A DNA stretch of 64,000 nucleotides from Corynebacterium lactis RW2-5. Its GTDB lineage: Bacteria; Actinomycetota; Actinomycetes; Mycobacteriales; Mycobacteriaceae. The notes under the pieces were generated by a model. That model was not told the origin of the DNA. It worked only from the letters and a program-made list of their open reading frames with translations, and ran no database searches. Below are positions 55,687 to 64,000 of the stretch, piece by piece. Positions within the stretch are counted from its first letter, which is position 1. Every line of letters starts with the position of its first letter. Made by a program: the position numbers and the translations under genes. Where the stretch lies: contig NZ_CP006841.1 of NCBI RefSeq assembly GCF_001274895.1, positions 1,674,001 to 1,738,000 on the forward strand. The letters run 5' to 3'.

Positions 55687-58149
55687 ATGACTCGTCGACC
55701 AATTACGTCCACTTACCGTCTTCAGCTCCGCGGAGCCAAGGCCGATCCCAACGGTCGCGCGTTCACCTTCGCAGATGCCGAGAAGCAGGTTCCCTACCTT
55801 GCGGACCTTGGCATCTCGCACCTCTATCTATCGCCAATTCTCACCGCAGTGCCGGAGTCGAACCACGGCTACGATGTCATCGACCCCACGACCGTCAACC
55901 CTGAACTCGGCGGAATGGAGGGGCTGCAGAAGCTAGCGGCCACCGCGCACGAGGCCGGTCTGGGTATCATCATCGACCTGGTGCCAAACCACCTCGGCGT
56001 GGAGCAGCCTAAGCTCAACGCGTGGTGGTGGGACGTTCTCACCTACGGCAAGGACTCTCAGTTCGAGCCCTACTTCGACATCGATTGGCATGAGGATAAC
56101 GGCGCGAACGGCAAGATGGGCCTGCCGGTACTCGGCTCAGCGGAGGATGTAGACAAGCTTCAGGTCGACACCTCGGGCGAGGAGCCGCTACTGCGCTACT
56201 ACGACCATGAGTTCCCCATTCGCCCCGGCACCGAGGACGGCACTCCCTCCGAGGTGCACGACCGCCAGGCGTACCGACTCATGTACTGGAAAGACGGCAT
56301 CATCGGCTACCGGCGCTTCTTCAGCGTCAACGGCCTGGCCGGTATCCGCCAGGAGCACCCGGTGGTCTTCGAGCACACCCACCGGATTATTCGCGCGCTG
56401 CTGGCCGCCGACATCATCGACGGTGTCCGCGTCGACCACCCGGACGGCCTGAGCGACCCATTCGGCTACCTATCCGAGTTGCGCCGACTTCTCGGCGATG
56501 ACAAGTGGCTGGTCATCGAGAAGATTCTGGGCGCCGAGGAGCCGCTGGATCCGAGGCTCCAGGTCGACGGAACAACGGGATACGATGCCCTGCGCGAGCT
56601 CGACAACGTCTTCATCAACCGTGACTCCCGCGATGCGATGAGCATGCTGGCGCTGCAGCAGTCGGGTTCCACCTGGGACAAAACCGCCGTGCATGCGACC
56701 GAACAGGCCCTCAAGCACGACGTCGCCGCACACGAGCTGGCGGCGGAGGTTCGCCGCCTGGCCCGCGCGCTGCGCCGGGACAACTGGTCTATCAGCGGCG
56801 CCAACGTCACCGAAGAGGTGCTTATTGACACCATCTGCACGCTCGTTGCATCGATGCCGGTCTATCGCTCTGACTATGTCTCCCTGTCCCGCGTCACGTC
56901 CACGGTCATCCAGGCCATGGCGGCCCGATTCCCGTCCCGGGTCTTCGCCCTCGATTTGATTGCCGCCGGCCTAGTTGCCGGAGGAGAGGCCGCGACTCGC
57001 TTCGCCCAGGTCTGTGGTGCAGTGATGGCGAAGGGCGTGGAGGACACCACCTTCTACCGCGCCTGCCGCCTAATCAGCCTCAACGAGGTCGGTGGAGATC
57101 CGGGGCGCTACGGCATGTCCGCCGCGGAATACCACTTGCTCCAGTCGGAGCGTGCCCGCCTCTGGCCGCGCACCATGACTTCCCTTTCTACTCACGACAC
57201 CAAGCGCGGCGAAGATGTCCGCGCCCGCATCCTCCAGATTTCCGATGTCGCCGGAGACTGGGCCGAAAACGTCCGCAATTGGACCGCCATCACACCGGCG
57301 CCGGACGACGCCACGGGATATTTCCTGATGCAGAACATCATCGGCGTCTGGCCTACAGACGGCGTGATTACCGAGCAGCTGCGCCAGCGCCTCCACGACT
57401 ACGCGGAGAAGGCAATCCGCGAGGCCTCAGTCCACACCTCGTGGACCGAACCCGTCGAGGAATTCGAGCTGGGCATCCGCCGCTGGATCGATGCCCTCCT
57501 CGACGGCCCGGTTACGGAATCCATCACTCGCTTCGTCCAATCGATTGCCCCGGCAGCCATGACCACTAGCTTCTCCCGCAAGCTGCTCCAGCTGGTCGGG
57601 CCGGGCATCCCCGACACCTACCAGGGTGCGGAGTTCATCGAGGATTCGCTGGTCGACCCGGACAACCGCCGCTTCGTCGACTACGCGGCCCGGCAAGACG
57701 CTCTTGACGTCGTCATGCGAAAAGAGGTCAAGGCCGCGACGGGTGAGGCGCAGACCCCCGCCCAGTTCGCCGAGGGCTTCACCGCGGCCGACGCCGACGC
57801 AGTGAAGCTGATGGTCACCCATCACGGTCTGAAGCTGCGCGCCGAACGTCCCGACTCCTTCGTCGGCGGCACCTACCAGCCGGTGTTCGCTGAGGGAATC
57901 GGAGAGCGCCACCTGGTCGGAGCCGCCCGCGGCCCGAAGGGCGAGCCGCAGGACGTTATCGCGCTTGTGACCCGCCGCCCGATTGGACTGCAGCGCGAGG
58001 GAGGCTGGGGCGACACCACGGTCACCCTGCCCGAGGGATTTTGGACGGATCGCTTCACCGGCCACACATGGTCCGGCACGATTGCCGTATCCTCTGTATT
58101 CGGTTCCTTCCCCGTGGCGCTACTGGTGCGCGAGGAGGAGCAGAACTAG
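55687..58149 (+). CDS. treY: Maltooligosyl trehalose synthase
   Basis: This 820-residue GH13 enzyme converts the reducing end of maltodextrins to a trehalose linkage. It has RPITSTYRLQL at the N-terminus, NHGYDVIDPTTVNPELGG, IDLVPNHLGVEQPKLNAWWWDVL, GVRVDHPDGLSDPFGYL (nucleophile Asp) and IEKILGAEEPL with the acid Glu. The ATG at 55687 is chosen; longer frames from 55576 are not homologous. It follows the exonuclease gene by 43 bases and acts before TreZ. Confidence 0.95.
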   Translation: MTRRPITSTYRLQLRGAKADPNGRAFTFADAEKQVPYLADLGISHLYLSPILTAVPESNHGYDVIDPTTVNPELGGMEGLQKLAATAHEAGLGIIIDLVPNHLGVEQPKLNAWWWDVLTYGKDSQFEPYFDIDWHEDNGANGKMGLPVLGSAEDVDKLQVDTSGEEPLLRYYDHEFPIRPGTEDGTPSEVHDRQAYRLMYWKDGIIGYRRFFSVNGLAGIRQEHPVVFEHTHRIIRALLAADIIDGVRVDHPDGLSDPFGYLSELRRLLGDDKWLVIEKILGAEEPLDPRLQVDGTTGYDALRELDNVFINRDSRDAMSMLALQQSGSTWDKTAVHATEQALKHDVAAHELAAEVRRLARALRRDNWSISGANVTEEVLIDTICTLVASMPVYRSDYVSLSRVTSTVIQAMAARFPSRVFALDLIAAGLVAGGEAATRFAQVCGAVMAKGVEDTTFYRACRLISLNEVGGDPGRYGMSAAEYHLLQSERARLWPRTMTSLSTHDTKRGEDVRARILQISDVAGDWAENVRNWTAITPAPDDATGYFLMQNIIGVWPTDGVITEQLRQRLHDYAEKAIREASVHTSWTEPVEEFELGIRRWIDALLDGPVTESITRFVQSIAPAAMTTSFSRKLLQLVGPGIPDTYQGAEFIEDSLVDPDNRRFVDYAARQDALDVVMRKEVKAATGEAQTPAQFAEGFTAADADAVKLMVTHHGLKLRAERPDSFVGGTYQPVFAEGIGERHLVGAARGPKGEPQDVIALVTRRPIGLQREGGWGDTTVTLPEGFWTDRFTGHTWSGTIAVSSVFGSFPVALLVREEEQN

Positions 58150-58189
58150 CCCTCCTGTCCCCTTCCCACCTCTTCCGCCTGCTGCCTCA

Positions 58190-59422
58190 ATGAAGAAATC
58201 GCTTTCCGACGCCTCCTCCCAAAGCCCCAGCGCCCCTAACAGGGACCATGGGGCTTCTCGGGGTACCCGTGAGGAAAGAGGGGACGATGCCGCGTATCCG
58301 GATGCGAAGACAATCGCTGCGCAGGATCGCGAGACGACCAGGGCTCTGCAGTCGCGCTACGATTCCTGGACCATGCGGCACCCGACCGCGTCCCAGGATT
58401 TCGTTGACGCGATTAAAGAGATTCTCTCCGAAGCCGGCCTGGCTTTCGATGCGGTGACTGCGAGGGTTAAGTCCTTCCGCTCGACCAGGCTGAAAGCGCT
58501 CCGCCGAAATCCGGATGGGACCTACGTGTACCCGGACCCGTGGCATGACGTTCACGACATCATCGGGGTGCGCGTGACCACATATCACTCCACGGAGATT
58601 CCGGAGATCATGGACGCGCTCAGCGATTCCCTCACAGTCCTGCGCACGATAGACAAGACCGCGGAGACGCGCATCAGCGGCCGCTTGGGCTATGGTTCCC
58701 AGCACCTGATCTGTAAGGTTGGGCAGTCGGCTCCGTCGGACCTCGCACCGTATTTCAACATGCAGTTCGAGGTGCAGTTGCGGACGGTGCTCCAGCACGC
58801 CTGGGCGGAATTCGAACACGATATCCGATACAAGGCGCCCGAAGGAGCCACAGATCCACGCATCGACCGGGCCTTCGCTCTGGCCGCTGGACTGATCGAG
58901 CTCGCGGATCAGCAGTTCGACCAGGTTGTCGCCGTTTTGGAGGAAACCACCAGCGAGGAGTCCCAGGAGGCTACGGACTCGGGCGAGCAGTCTCCCGAGG
59001 ATACTGTCGGCGCGGACGACATCGTGCTCACTCCGGAAACCCTCCCGGGCGTCCTCACCCTCCTGCTGCCGAACTCTCCCCGTTCCAAGTCCGAGCACTA
59101 CGCGTGGGCTGAAGAGTTGCTTACGCTCAATGGCATTACGACGGTGGGACAGCTGCGTCAACTCATCGACCCCAGCAGGCTAGCTAGAGTTCACAAGGCC
59201 ATGAAGTACCGCTTCCGGCCCGGCCATGTGCGAGTCATCGACGACCTGCTATTGGCCGCACGAGGGAACCGACACATCCTGGCGAGCTCGGACACCGGCG
59301 ACCTGCCTCAGCGCCGTCCCCGCCGCCTGCGCTCGCGCCTGAATCAGATGAAGCAGGCCGGGGTGTTGGAGGCTACGACTGACGGCCCCGAAGACGATCG
59401 AGCTGACGGCGATCGCGCTTAG
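58190..59422 (+). CDS. RelA/SpoT-type (p)ppGpp synthetase domain protein
   Basis: This 410-residue protein carries a RelA/SpoT nucleotidyltransferase domain (about residues 45-235), with RVKSFRSTRLKALRR, HDVHDIIGVRVTTY and FEVQLRTVLQHAWAEFEHDI, the basic and acidic residues that bind ATP and GTP. It lacks the N-terminal hydrolase and the TGS/ACT domains of full-length Rel, so it is of the small alarmone synthetase or RelP/RelS class. A C-terminal region with helical LTLLLPNSPRSKSEHYAWAEELLTLN follows. It starts 41 bases after treY; its last 50 bases overlap the convergent S4-protein gene. Confidence 0.85.
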   Translation: MKKSLSDASSQSPSAPNRDHGASRGTREERGDDAAYPDAKTIAAQDRETTRALQSRYDSWTMRHPTASQDFVDAIKEILSEAGLAFDAVTARVKSFRSTRLKALRRNPDGTYVYPDPWHDVHDIIGVRVTTYHSTEIPEIMDALSDSLTVLRTIDKTAETRISGRLGYGSQHLICKVGQSAPSDLAPYFNMQFEVQLRTVLQHAWAEFEHDIRYKAPEGATDPRIDRAFALAAGLIELADQQFDQVVAVLEETTSEESQEATDSGEQSPEDTVGADDIVLTPETLPGVLTLLLPNSPRSKSEHYAWAEELLTLNGITTVGQLRQLIDPSRLARVHKAMKYRFRPGHVRVIDDLLLAARGNRHILASSDTGDLPQRRPRRLRSRLNQMKQAGVLEATTDGPEDDRADGDRA

Positions 59423-59825
59423 TCGGCCGCCCTGCTCCCCGATCGCGGGTCGGCATGGAGGCGAGGATTTCCTTCGGTGGCGGCGGGAGCGAATGGTCGA
59501 TGTAACACTGAGCTGCCACCGACGCACCTACGCGCTTGCGAATCGTGCGCGTCACCTCCACAATCCGCTGCCTGTGGTTTACCCAGACCCGGACTGAGTC
59601 TCCGGGAACCACAAGCTGTGATGGTTTCACGGCTTCCCCGTTGACCTTCACATGGCCGCCTCGGCAAGCCTCTGCGGCCAGTGCTCGAGTCTTCATCAGC
59701 CTTACAGCCCACACCCAGGCATCCACGCGCACCGGTTCGCCAGAGCCTACCTGGACGAGATCCGACGAGCCCGAGCGGGTCGATTGGTTGGGCTTGTTAG
59801 CCCGTTTGGACGAGGATCCTGCCAT
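59373..59825 (-). CDS. S4-domain RNA-binding protein (Hsp15-like)
   Basis: This 150-residue basic protein has an S4 RNA-binding domain from about residue 30: VRVDAWVWAVRLMKTRALAAEACRGGHVKVNGEAV, as in Hsp15/HslR, which binds stalled 50S subunits carrying nascent peptides. Basic Ser/Lys-rich N-terminus and Arg-rich C-terminus flank it. Its 3' end overlaps the Rel-like gene by 50 bases on the opposite strand. Confidence 0.85.
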   Translation of the reverse strand: MAGSSSKRANKPNQSTRSGSSDLVQVGSGEPVRVDAWVWAVRLMKTRALAAEACRGGHVKVNGEAVKPSQLVVPGDSVRVWVNHRQRIVEVTRTIRKRVGASVAAQCYIDHSLPPPPKEILASMPTRDRGAGRPTKRDRRQLDRLRGRQS

Positions 59826-60062
59826 CTACTGCGGATCCTTGTAGTTCACAATCTTCTGGACCTTCTGCCAGTTGACGAATCCCCCGATGAGACCGATGCC
59901 CGCCAGGATAATGAACAACCACAGCTCCGTGGCCAGCAAACCTAATACCAACCCCGCTGCAATTCCGCCTCCGGCCCAAATGGCAGCATTGCGCGTGTAC
60001 TTGCGCACGGCTGCCTTACGGAGTTCGATGGGGTTATTGGGACGCGGCTGGAGATAACTCAT
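59826..60062 (-). CDS. Small two-helix membrane protein
   Basis: From the ATG at 60062, which has GGAGAC directly upstream, the protein has 78 residues with two membrane helices (AIWAGGGIAAGLVLGLLA and LWLFIILAGIGLIGGFV) and a basic N-terminus. It precedes the S4-domain gene in the same direction with no gap (its stop abuts the S4 start). No named family is recognised. Confidence 0.7.
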   Translation of the reverse strand: MSYLQPRPNNPIELRKAAVRKYTRNAAIWAGGGIAAGLVLGLLATELWLFIILAGIGLIGGFVNWQKVQKIVNYKDPQ

Positions 60063-60168
60063 GTCTCCATAATAAGCGGAGCGCCGCCTAACTAGCCGAA
60101 CCGCACCTTTTTGCATATTTCAGTAGCGCATTACTAGGACTGCGTAGGTCAGTTGATATGGTGAAGTT

Positions 60169-60894
60169 ATGACCGAGACCGTTCGCCCCCGCCACCGCAT
60201 GGTGGACCGCGTTGCTGCGATTCTCGAACTGGTAGCCAGGACCCGGGAGGGACTGACTCTCACCGACATCGCGACTAAGCTCAACTACCCGCTCAGCACC
60301 ACTCAGGGCCTTGTCAATGGCCTGACTGCGACCGGGTATCTCGACGAGCATAACAAGCGCTACACGCTCGGCATGGCACCCTTTCTTCTCAATGTGATGG
60401 CCGGCCGCCGAATGGTCAACGTTCCGATTGAGGAGCTCGAGGCTATCCATGCCGAGACCGGTCTAATCACAGTATTGGCGTTACCTGTGGGCGGTAAACT
60501 CTTCTACCTGAAGACCGTCGGCGAGTCCATGCGCTACCAGTACCTGACCGAGAACTTCCTCCCACGCTCCCTGCTGCGTACATCGGCGGGCTGGGTGCTA
60601 ATGAGCCGCTTTGAAAAACGTGAGCTGTGGTCCTACCTCAACAGCGTTAGGCCGGAGGAGCAAGTCTACGTCGACGATTTCCTCCGTCACGCCGGCGAGA
60701 TTGCGGAAACCGGTGCCTGTGCCGCGCCAGGCATCGCTGAGGGAGGCGGAGTCGATGGCGTGTCCGTCGCCGTGGAGCAGGACGGCGCGACAGTAGCTGC
60801 AGTCTGCGTGTTCGGCAGGCCGGAGAAAATTGCGGAACGTCGCGACGAGCTTGTCGAGATTCTGCAGCGCCACCGCGGCGCACACACCGAGTAG
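60169..60894 (+). CDS. IclR-family transcriptional regulator
   Basis: This 241-residue protein has an N-terminal winged helix-turn-helix (MVDRVAAILELV...LTLTDIATKLNYPLSTTQGLVNGL) and the C-terminal IclR effector domain with LPRSLLRTSAGWVL and PEEQVYVDDFLRHAGEIAETG. IclR proteins bind small organic acids and act as repressors or activators of nearby genes. It is divergent from the small membrane protein; its target is not evident. Confidence 0.88.
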   Translation: MTETVRPRHRMVDRVAAILELVARTREGLTLTDIATKLNYPLSTTQGLVNGLTATGYLDEHNKRYTLGMAPFLLNVMAGRRMVNVPIEELEAIHAETGLITVLALPVGGKLFYLKTVGESMRYQYLTENFLPRSLLRTSAGWVLMSRFEKRELWSYLNSVRPEEQVYVDDFLRHAGEIAETGACAAPGIAEGGGVDGVSVAVEQDGATVAAVCVFGRPEKIAERRDELVEILQRHRGAHTE

Positions 60895-60919
60895 GCGCCC
60901 GTCGAGCGAGTAGGAGCCG

Positions 60920-61579
60920 CTAAGCCGGGATCTCCCGCCACGTCTCCCCTGCATCGGCCGACGGCGCGCTGATGCCTTTTGTAAGCGCCTGCATCGCACC
61001 ATCGAGCTGATCGACTTCATCAGCTGCAACGGCGATGTGGAAGGTCACCTCTTGTGCCCAGGTCGTATCGATAATCGAGAAGCCCCGCCCCCTCAGTTCT
61101 GCCTCTATGCGACCGGCGTCGGCCGCGGGCGCAGTCACAGTGCGTACGAGCCTCTTTTTCCGGCGCATCCTGGCAACCTGATTCAAGCATTCGGATACCG
61201 AATCCGAATAGGCCCGCACCAATCCGCCCGTTCCGAGTTTAATGCCTCCGAAATAACGAATCACCACCGCGGTGATGTTCGTCAGCCCGCTGCCCTGCAA
61301 CACATCAAGCATGGGTCTACCCGCGGTTCCGCTCGGCTCTCCGTCGTCGGAGGAACGCTCGACCCGGTTGCCGCCCTCAACCTCATGGATGAAAGCACTG
61401 CAGTGATGCCTTGCGTCCGGGTACTCGGACTTGGCCAGAGAAATGAGCTCCCTGGCGGCCTCCTCATTGTCGGTGCGTCCGATCCACGTGATGAAACGAG
61501 ACTTCTTGATCTCAATTTCGTTGATGGCGATGTCGCCGTCGGCAGGCACTAGCAGTTCGGAGTCGGCACCGGAATTCAT
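60920..61579 (-). CDS. YigZ/IMPACT-family protein
   Basis: This 219-residue protein matches the UPF0029/YigZ family: KSRFITWIGRT, HHCSAFIHEV, SSDDGEPSGTAGRPMLDVL and VVIRYFGGIKLGTGGLVRAYS are all diagnostic. The C-terminal part is a ferredoxin-like domain. Relatives act in translation-linked processes but no activity is settled. The ATG at 61579 starts the conserved region; an upstream extension to 61702 overlaps treZ and is rejected. Confidence 0.88.
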   Translation of the reverse strand: MNSGADSELLVPADGDIAINEIEIKKSRFITWIGRTDNEEAARELISLAKSEYPDARHHCSAFIHEVEGGNRVERSSDDGEPSGTAGRPMLDVLQGSGLTNITAVVIRYFGGIKLGTGGLVRAYSDSVSECLNQVARMRRKKRLVRTVTAPAADAGRIEAELRGRGFSIIDTTWAQEVTFHIAVAADEVDQLDGAMQALTKGISAPSADAGETWREIPA

Positions 61580-61694
61580 GAACTCTATTGTTGCGTATCG
61601 CCTCGCGGACGCGAAACACCCTCTCACGCGCCAGGCTGTTCTCGCATGAGCAAAGCCAGCGCCGCAAGCCTCAATCTCCCCTACCATGGAGAAC

Positions 61695-63578
61695 ATGAGC
61701 AATTATCGAGTCTGGGCCCCGTACGCCACCGAAGCACGTCTCCTCCTGGGCGACCCCGCCGCCCCCACCATCTTCGAGATGCACCCAGCCACCGAGGATG
61801 GCTATTCCGGCGATTCTGGATGGTTCGAAGCGGATGTCGCCCCGACTCCCGGGGACAGGTACGCTTTCTCCCTTCGCGCACATGCGGGCTATGGGGCGCC
61901 TGACGACGGGTCGAAAACGGGCGACTGGACTATCCCCCTGCCCGACCCTCGGTCGAAGTCCCAGCCCGACGGGCCCCACGGTTTTTCCGAGGTTGTCGAC
62001 CTAGGCGGCTACGAGTGGAAGGATTCGGCGTGGACCGGGCGAATCCTGCCCGGCGGCCTGATTTACGAGCTGCACGTCGGAACGTTTAGTCCTTCCGGTG
62101 ACTTCGCCGGGCTACAGCAGCACCTTGATCACCTGGTGGACCTCGGTGTCACTCACGTCGAGATTATGCCGGTCCAACCCTTCGGCGGCGATCGCAACTG
62201 GGGCTATGACGGTGTGTCCTGGCATGCGGTCCACGAGGGCTACGGCGGCCCGCGCGGCCTGCAGCAGCTTGTCGATGCCTGCCACCGCAAGGGCCTGGCC
62301 GTCGTCCTCGACGTTGTCTACAACCACTTCGGCCCGGACGGAAACTATGTCGGCTTCTTCGGCCCCTACACCTCGGGCGGGTCAACTGGCTGGGGCGAGG
62401 TGGTCAACCTCACTGGCGATAACTCCGACGAGGTGCGCGCCTACATTCTCGACTCGGTGCGCCAGTGGCTTGTCGATTACCACGTCGACGGCCTGCGCCT
62501 GGATGCCGTCCACGCACTGCACGATGAGGGCGCCTTCCACATTCTGGAGCAGATGCAGGTAGTCGCCGATTCCGTCGCTGCTGAGACGGGCATCCCACGT
62601 TCGCTGATTGCCGAGTCCGACCAGAACGACCCGCGCCTGGTGCGCCCGCGCGTGGCCGGCGGCTTCGGGCTGAATGCGCAGTGGGACGATGATGTCCACC
62701 ACGCCCTGCATACGCTGGTCTCTGGCGAGGACCACGCCTACTACGCCGATTTCGGCACTGTCGAGGCGCTGGCCACCGCGCTGGAGACAGGCTTCTGGCA
62801 CTCGTCCACTATGTCAACGTTCCGAGGCCGCACCCATGGCCGCCCCTTCGACTTGTCGGTCCAGCCGATGCATGCGTTCATCACCTACACCACCACGCAT
62901 GATCAGACGGGCAACCGCGCGATCGGTGATCGCCCCTCGATGAATCTCTCGCCCGCACAGCAGGTTCTCAAGGCCGCGGTCATCGCCTGCAGCCCGTTCA
63001 CGCCGATGCTCTTCCAGGGCGAGGAGTGGGGCGCATCCACCCCGTTCGCTTTCTTCTCCTCGCACGAAAATGACGAGCTCCAGCGCCTTACCCGTGAGGG
63101 CCGCCTGCGCGAGTTCGCTAGAGCCGGTTGGAATCCGCAGGAGGTCGCCGATCCCTCCGATCCCGCTACTTTCGAAAACTCCAGGTTGGACTGGTCCGAG
63201 GTCGCTGCCGAGGACCACTCCGCTATCCTCGATGCCTACCGCGAGCTTTTCGCTTTACGACGTTCCCACCCCGCATTGCGCACCCCCTGGGCTGCGTCGG
63301 TGACCGCGGAGTTCGACGAGGACCAGCGTTGCCTGGTGCTGCTGCGCAGCCAGGACGAGCGTGAGGTCGGCGCCCGCGGCAACGACGAGTTCGAGACGCT
63401 GGCGCTGGTCGCCAACTTCTCCGATGCGGAGTCTCGAGTTTCCTTGGATTCCGATTTCGGCAATGCCGAGCTGCTGCATACCTTCGGTGACGCGGCGGCC
63501 AGCATTATTAACGATGACGCCGCGGGTCCAGAGATCACGCTTCCTGCCTGGGGCTACGCTGTCGTCTCGCTGGGCTAG
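61695..63578 (+). CDS. treZ: Maltooligosyl trehalose trehalohydrolase
   Basis: This 627-residue GH13 enzyme cleaves trehalose from maltooligosyl trehalose, finishing the TreXYZ pathway from glycogen. It has an N-terminal carbohydrate-binding domain (YRVWAPYATEARLLL), GGLIYELHVGTFS, VVYNHFGPDGNY, the nucleophile in DGLRLDAVHAL, acid Glu in LIAESDQND, and YTTTHDQTGNR. The ATG at 61695 is chosen because GGAG lies 5 bases upstream. The C-terminal beta-domain ends near the stop. Confidence 0.95.
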   Translation: MSNYRVWAPYATEARLLLGDPAAPTIFEMHPATEDGYSGDSGWFEADVAPTPGDRYAFSLRAHAGYGAPDDGSKTGDWTIPLPDPRSKSQPDGPHGFSEVVDLGGYEWKDSAWTGRILPGGLIYELHVGTFSPSGDFAGLQQHLDHLVDLGVTHVEIMPVQPFGGDRNWGYDGVSWHAVHEGYGGPRGLQQLVDACHRKGLAVVLDVVYNHFGPDGNYVGFFGPYTSGGSTGWGEVVNLTGDNSDEVRAYILDSVRQWLVDYHVDGLRLDAVHALHDEGAFHILEQMQVVADSVAAETGIPRSLIAESDQNDPRLVRPRVAGGFGLNAQWDDDVHHALHTLVSGEDHAYYADFGTVEALATALETGFWHSSTMSTFRGRTHGRPFDLSVQPMHAFITYTTTHDQTGNRAIGDRPSMNLSPAQQVLKAAVIACSPFTPMLFQGEEWGASTPFAFFSSHENDELQRLTREGRLREFARAGWNPQEVADPSDPATFENSRLDWSEVAAEDHSAILDAYRELFALRRSHPALRTPWAASVTAEFDEDQRCLVLLRSQDEREVGARGNDEFETLALVANFSDAESRVSLDSDFGNAELLHTFGDAAASIINDDAAGPEITLPAWGYAVVSLG

Positions 63579-63589
63579 TGCTGGTTGCG

Positions 63590-63715
63590 CAGTGTGCAAT
63601 ACGCAGTGCGATGCGTAGCGCGCAGTGCGATGCGCCGAGCTCGCGACTTTAGCGCAGTCCTATGACTGTAGAACAACCGAGAGGCTGCGCTACAGTCACC
63701 AGCGAGCGCTAAAGT
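63590..63715. repeat. Direct and nested inverted repeats after treZ
   Basis: CGCAGTGCGATGCG occurs twice (63603-63615 and 63621-63634). Then a 10-bp inverted repeat ACTTTAGCGC/GCGCTAAAGT (63646-63655 and 63706-63715) encloses a second one, GACTGTAG/CTACAGTC (63664-63671 and 63690-63697). The outer arm overlaps the stop codon of the last gene. It can fold as a long hairpin, possibly a terminator without a T-run or a REP-like element. Confidence 0.6.
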
Positions 63716-64000
63716 GCCGGGTCGGTGGAGTCACCCGAGTCGGCATCCTGAACCAGCCCCGCCTCCGTAACCGGCTCCGGGAGCGTCGTGACGTCTCCGT
63801 GCAGTGCGTGCGTCACCAAGGCATCGGCAATCAGCAGGTCGCTCATGACCAGTGTAGGAACGAGATCAGCCAGCTGCGCCCACAGCGGAGTCAGGTCGCG
63901 GACAGCGGCATCGCTAACTTCCGGGTTCTCCGCCTTAGCACGCGCGAGAACGCGGGCAGCAACTGCAATCAGCAGGGACGTACCCGGCACCAGGGTCCAG
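63709..64000 (-). CDS. C-terminal part of an unknown protein, cut by the window edge
   Basis: The frame is open from the right edge to the TAG stop at 63709-63711; an internal GTG at 63990 is probably not the real start. The visible 97 residues contain hydrophobic alpha-helical segments (SLLIAVAARVLARAKA, TPLWAQLADLVPTLVMSDLLIADALVTHAL) and an acidic tail. No family is recognised. It is convergent with treZ and its stop lies within a hairpin arm. Confidence 0.5.
   Translation of the reverse strand, partial: WTLVPGTSLLIAVAARVLARAKAENPEVSDAAVRDLTPLWAQLADLVPTLVMSDLLIADALVTHALHGDVTTLPEPVTEAGLVQDADSGDSTDPAL

Overview
The window is a high-GC actinobacterial chromosome segment, most likely Corynebacterium. 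Three things point there: a probable BioQ regulator beside bioB with TGAAC-type operators, promoters with good -10 but poor -35 boxes (some placed as if for leaderless mRNAs), and a gene order matching the block that mycobacteria keep from treX/treY/treZ through bioB, nadABC, hisDCB, hisH-hisA-impA-hisF-hisI and trpE-trpC-trpB-trpA to lgt and pyk. A complete soluble methylmalonyl-CoA transcarboxylase, an unfused trpC and an intact nadB are unlike C. glutamicum. They would suit a propionate-forming Corynebacterium of the C. amycolatum type, but that species-level suggestion is inference.

Layout. 1-5.13 kb is the right end of an integrated element: a cut-off gene, a ParB-domain protein, a D12-class adenine methylase, a DUF3800 protein and a tyrosine integrase, ending on a 25-base 3' tRNA fragment that is probably the attachment site. 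5.4-15.4 kb carries central metabolism and transport: malic enzyme, a polar amino-acid ABC transporter, a TauE/SafE permease, NADP glutamate dehydrogenase, an unknown gene behind a DtxR-like box, a DUF4921 GalT-like protein and an M20 amidohydrolase. 15.4-28.0 kb, all on the minus strand, runs hisH, hisA/priA, an IMPase, hisF, hisI, an esterase, trpE, a membrane protein, trpC, trpB, trpA, lgt and pyk. At 28.2 kb a single plus-strand gene encodes an ArsC/LMW-phosphatase-like protein that has lost its catalytic cysteine. 28.8-33.7 kb is hisD-hisC-hisB, a small membrane protein and an MFS exporter.

33.9-38.1 kb holds three uncharacterised helical-repeat proteins, the first two clearly paralogous. 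38.1-41.8 kb is nadA-nadB-nadC. 42-45.4 kb has a DUF2567-type membrane protein, a separately terminated histidine-rich metal-binding protein, and bioB-bsaP divergent from bioQ across an array of BioQ boxes. 45.4-50.8 kb carries a Na+/H+ antiporter-family protein and the four-gene transcarboxylase, whose carrier needs the biotin that the BioB/BsaP unit helps make. 51.1-63.6 kb carries treX/glgX, treY and treZ, interleaved with an orphan HigA-like protein, an exonuclease-BRCT protein, a (p)ppGpp synthetase-like protein, an S4 protein, an IclR regulator and a YigZ protein. The window ends in a gene cut by its right edge.

Overall this is a biosynthetic backbone (His, Trp, NAD, biotin, trehalose from glycogen) with one mobile element at the left. 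The strongest candidates for undescribed biology are the cysteine-less ArsC-like protein, the three-gene repeat-protein cluster, the ParB/methylase/DUF3800 cargo and the duplicated His-rich metal-binding protein.
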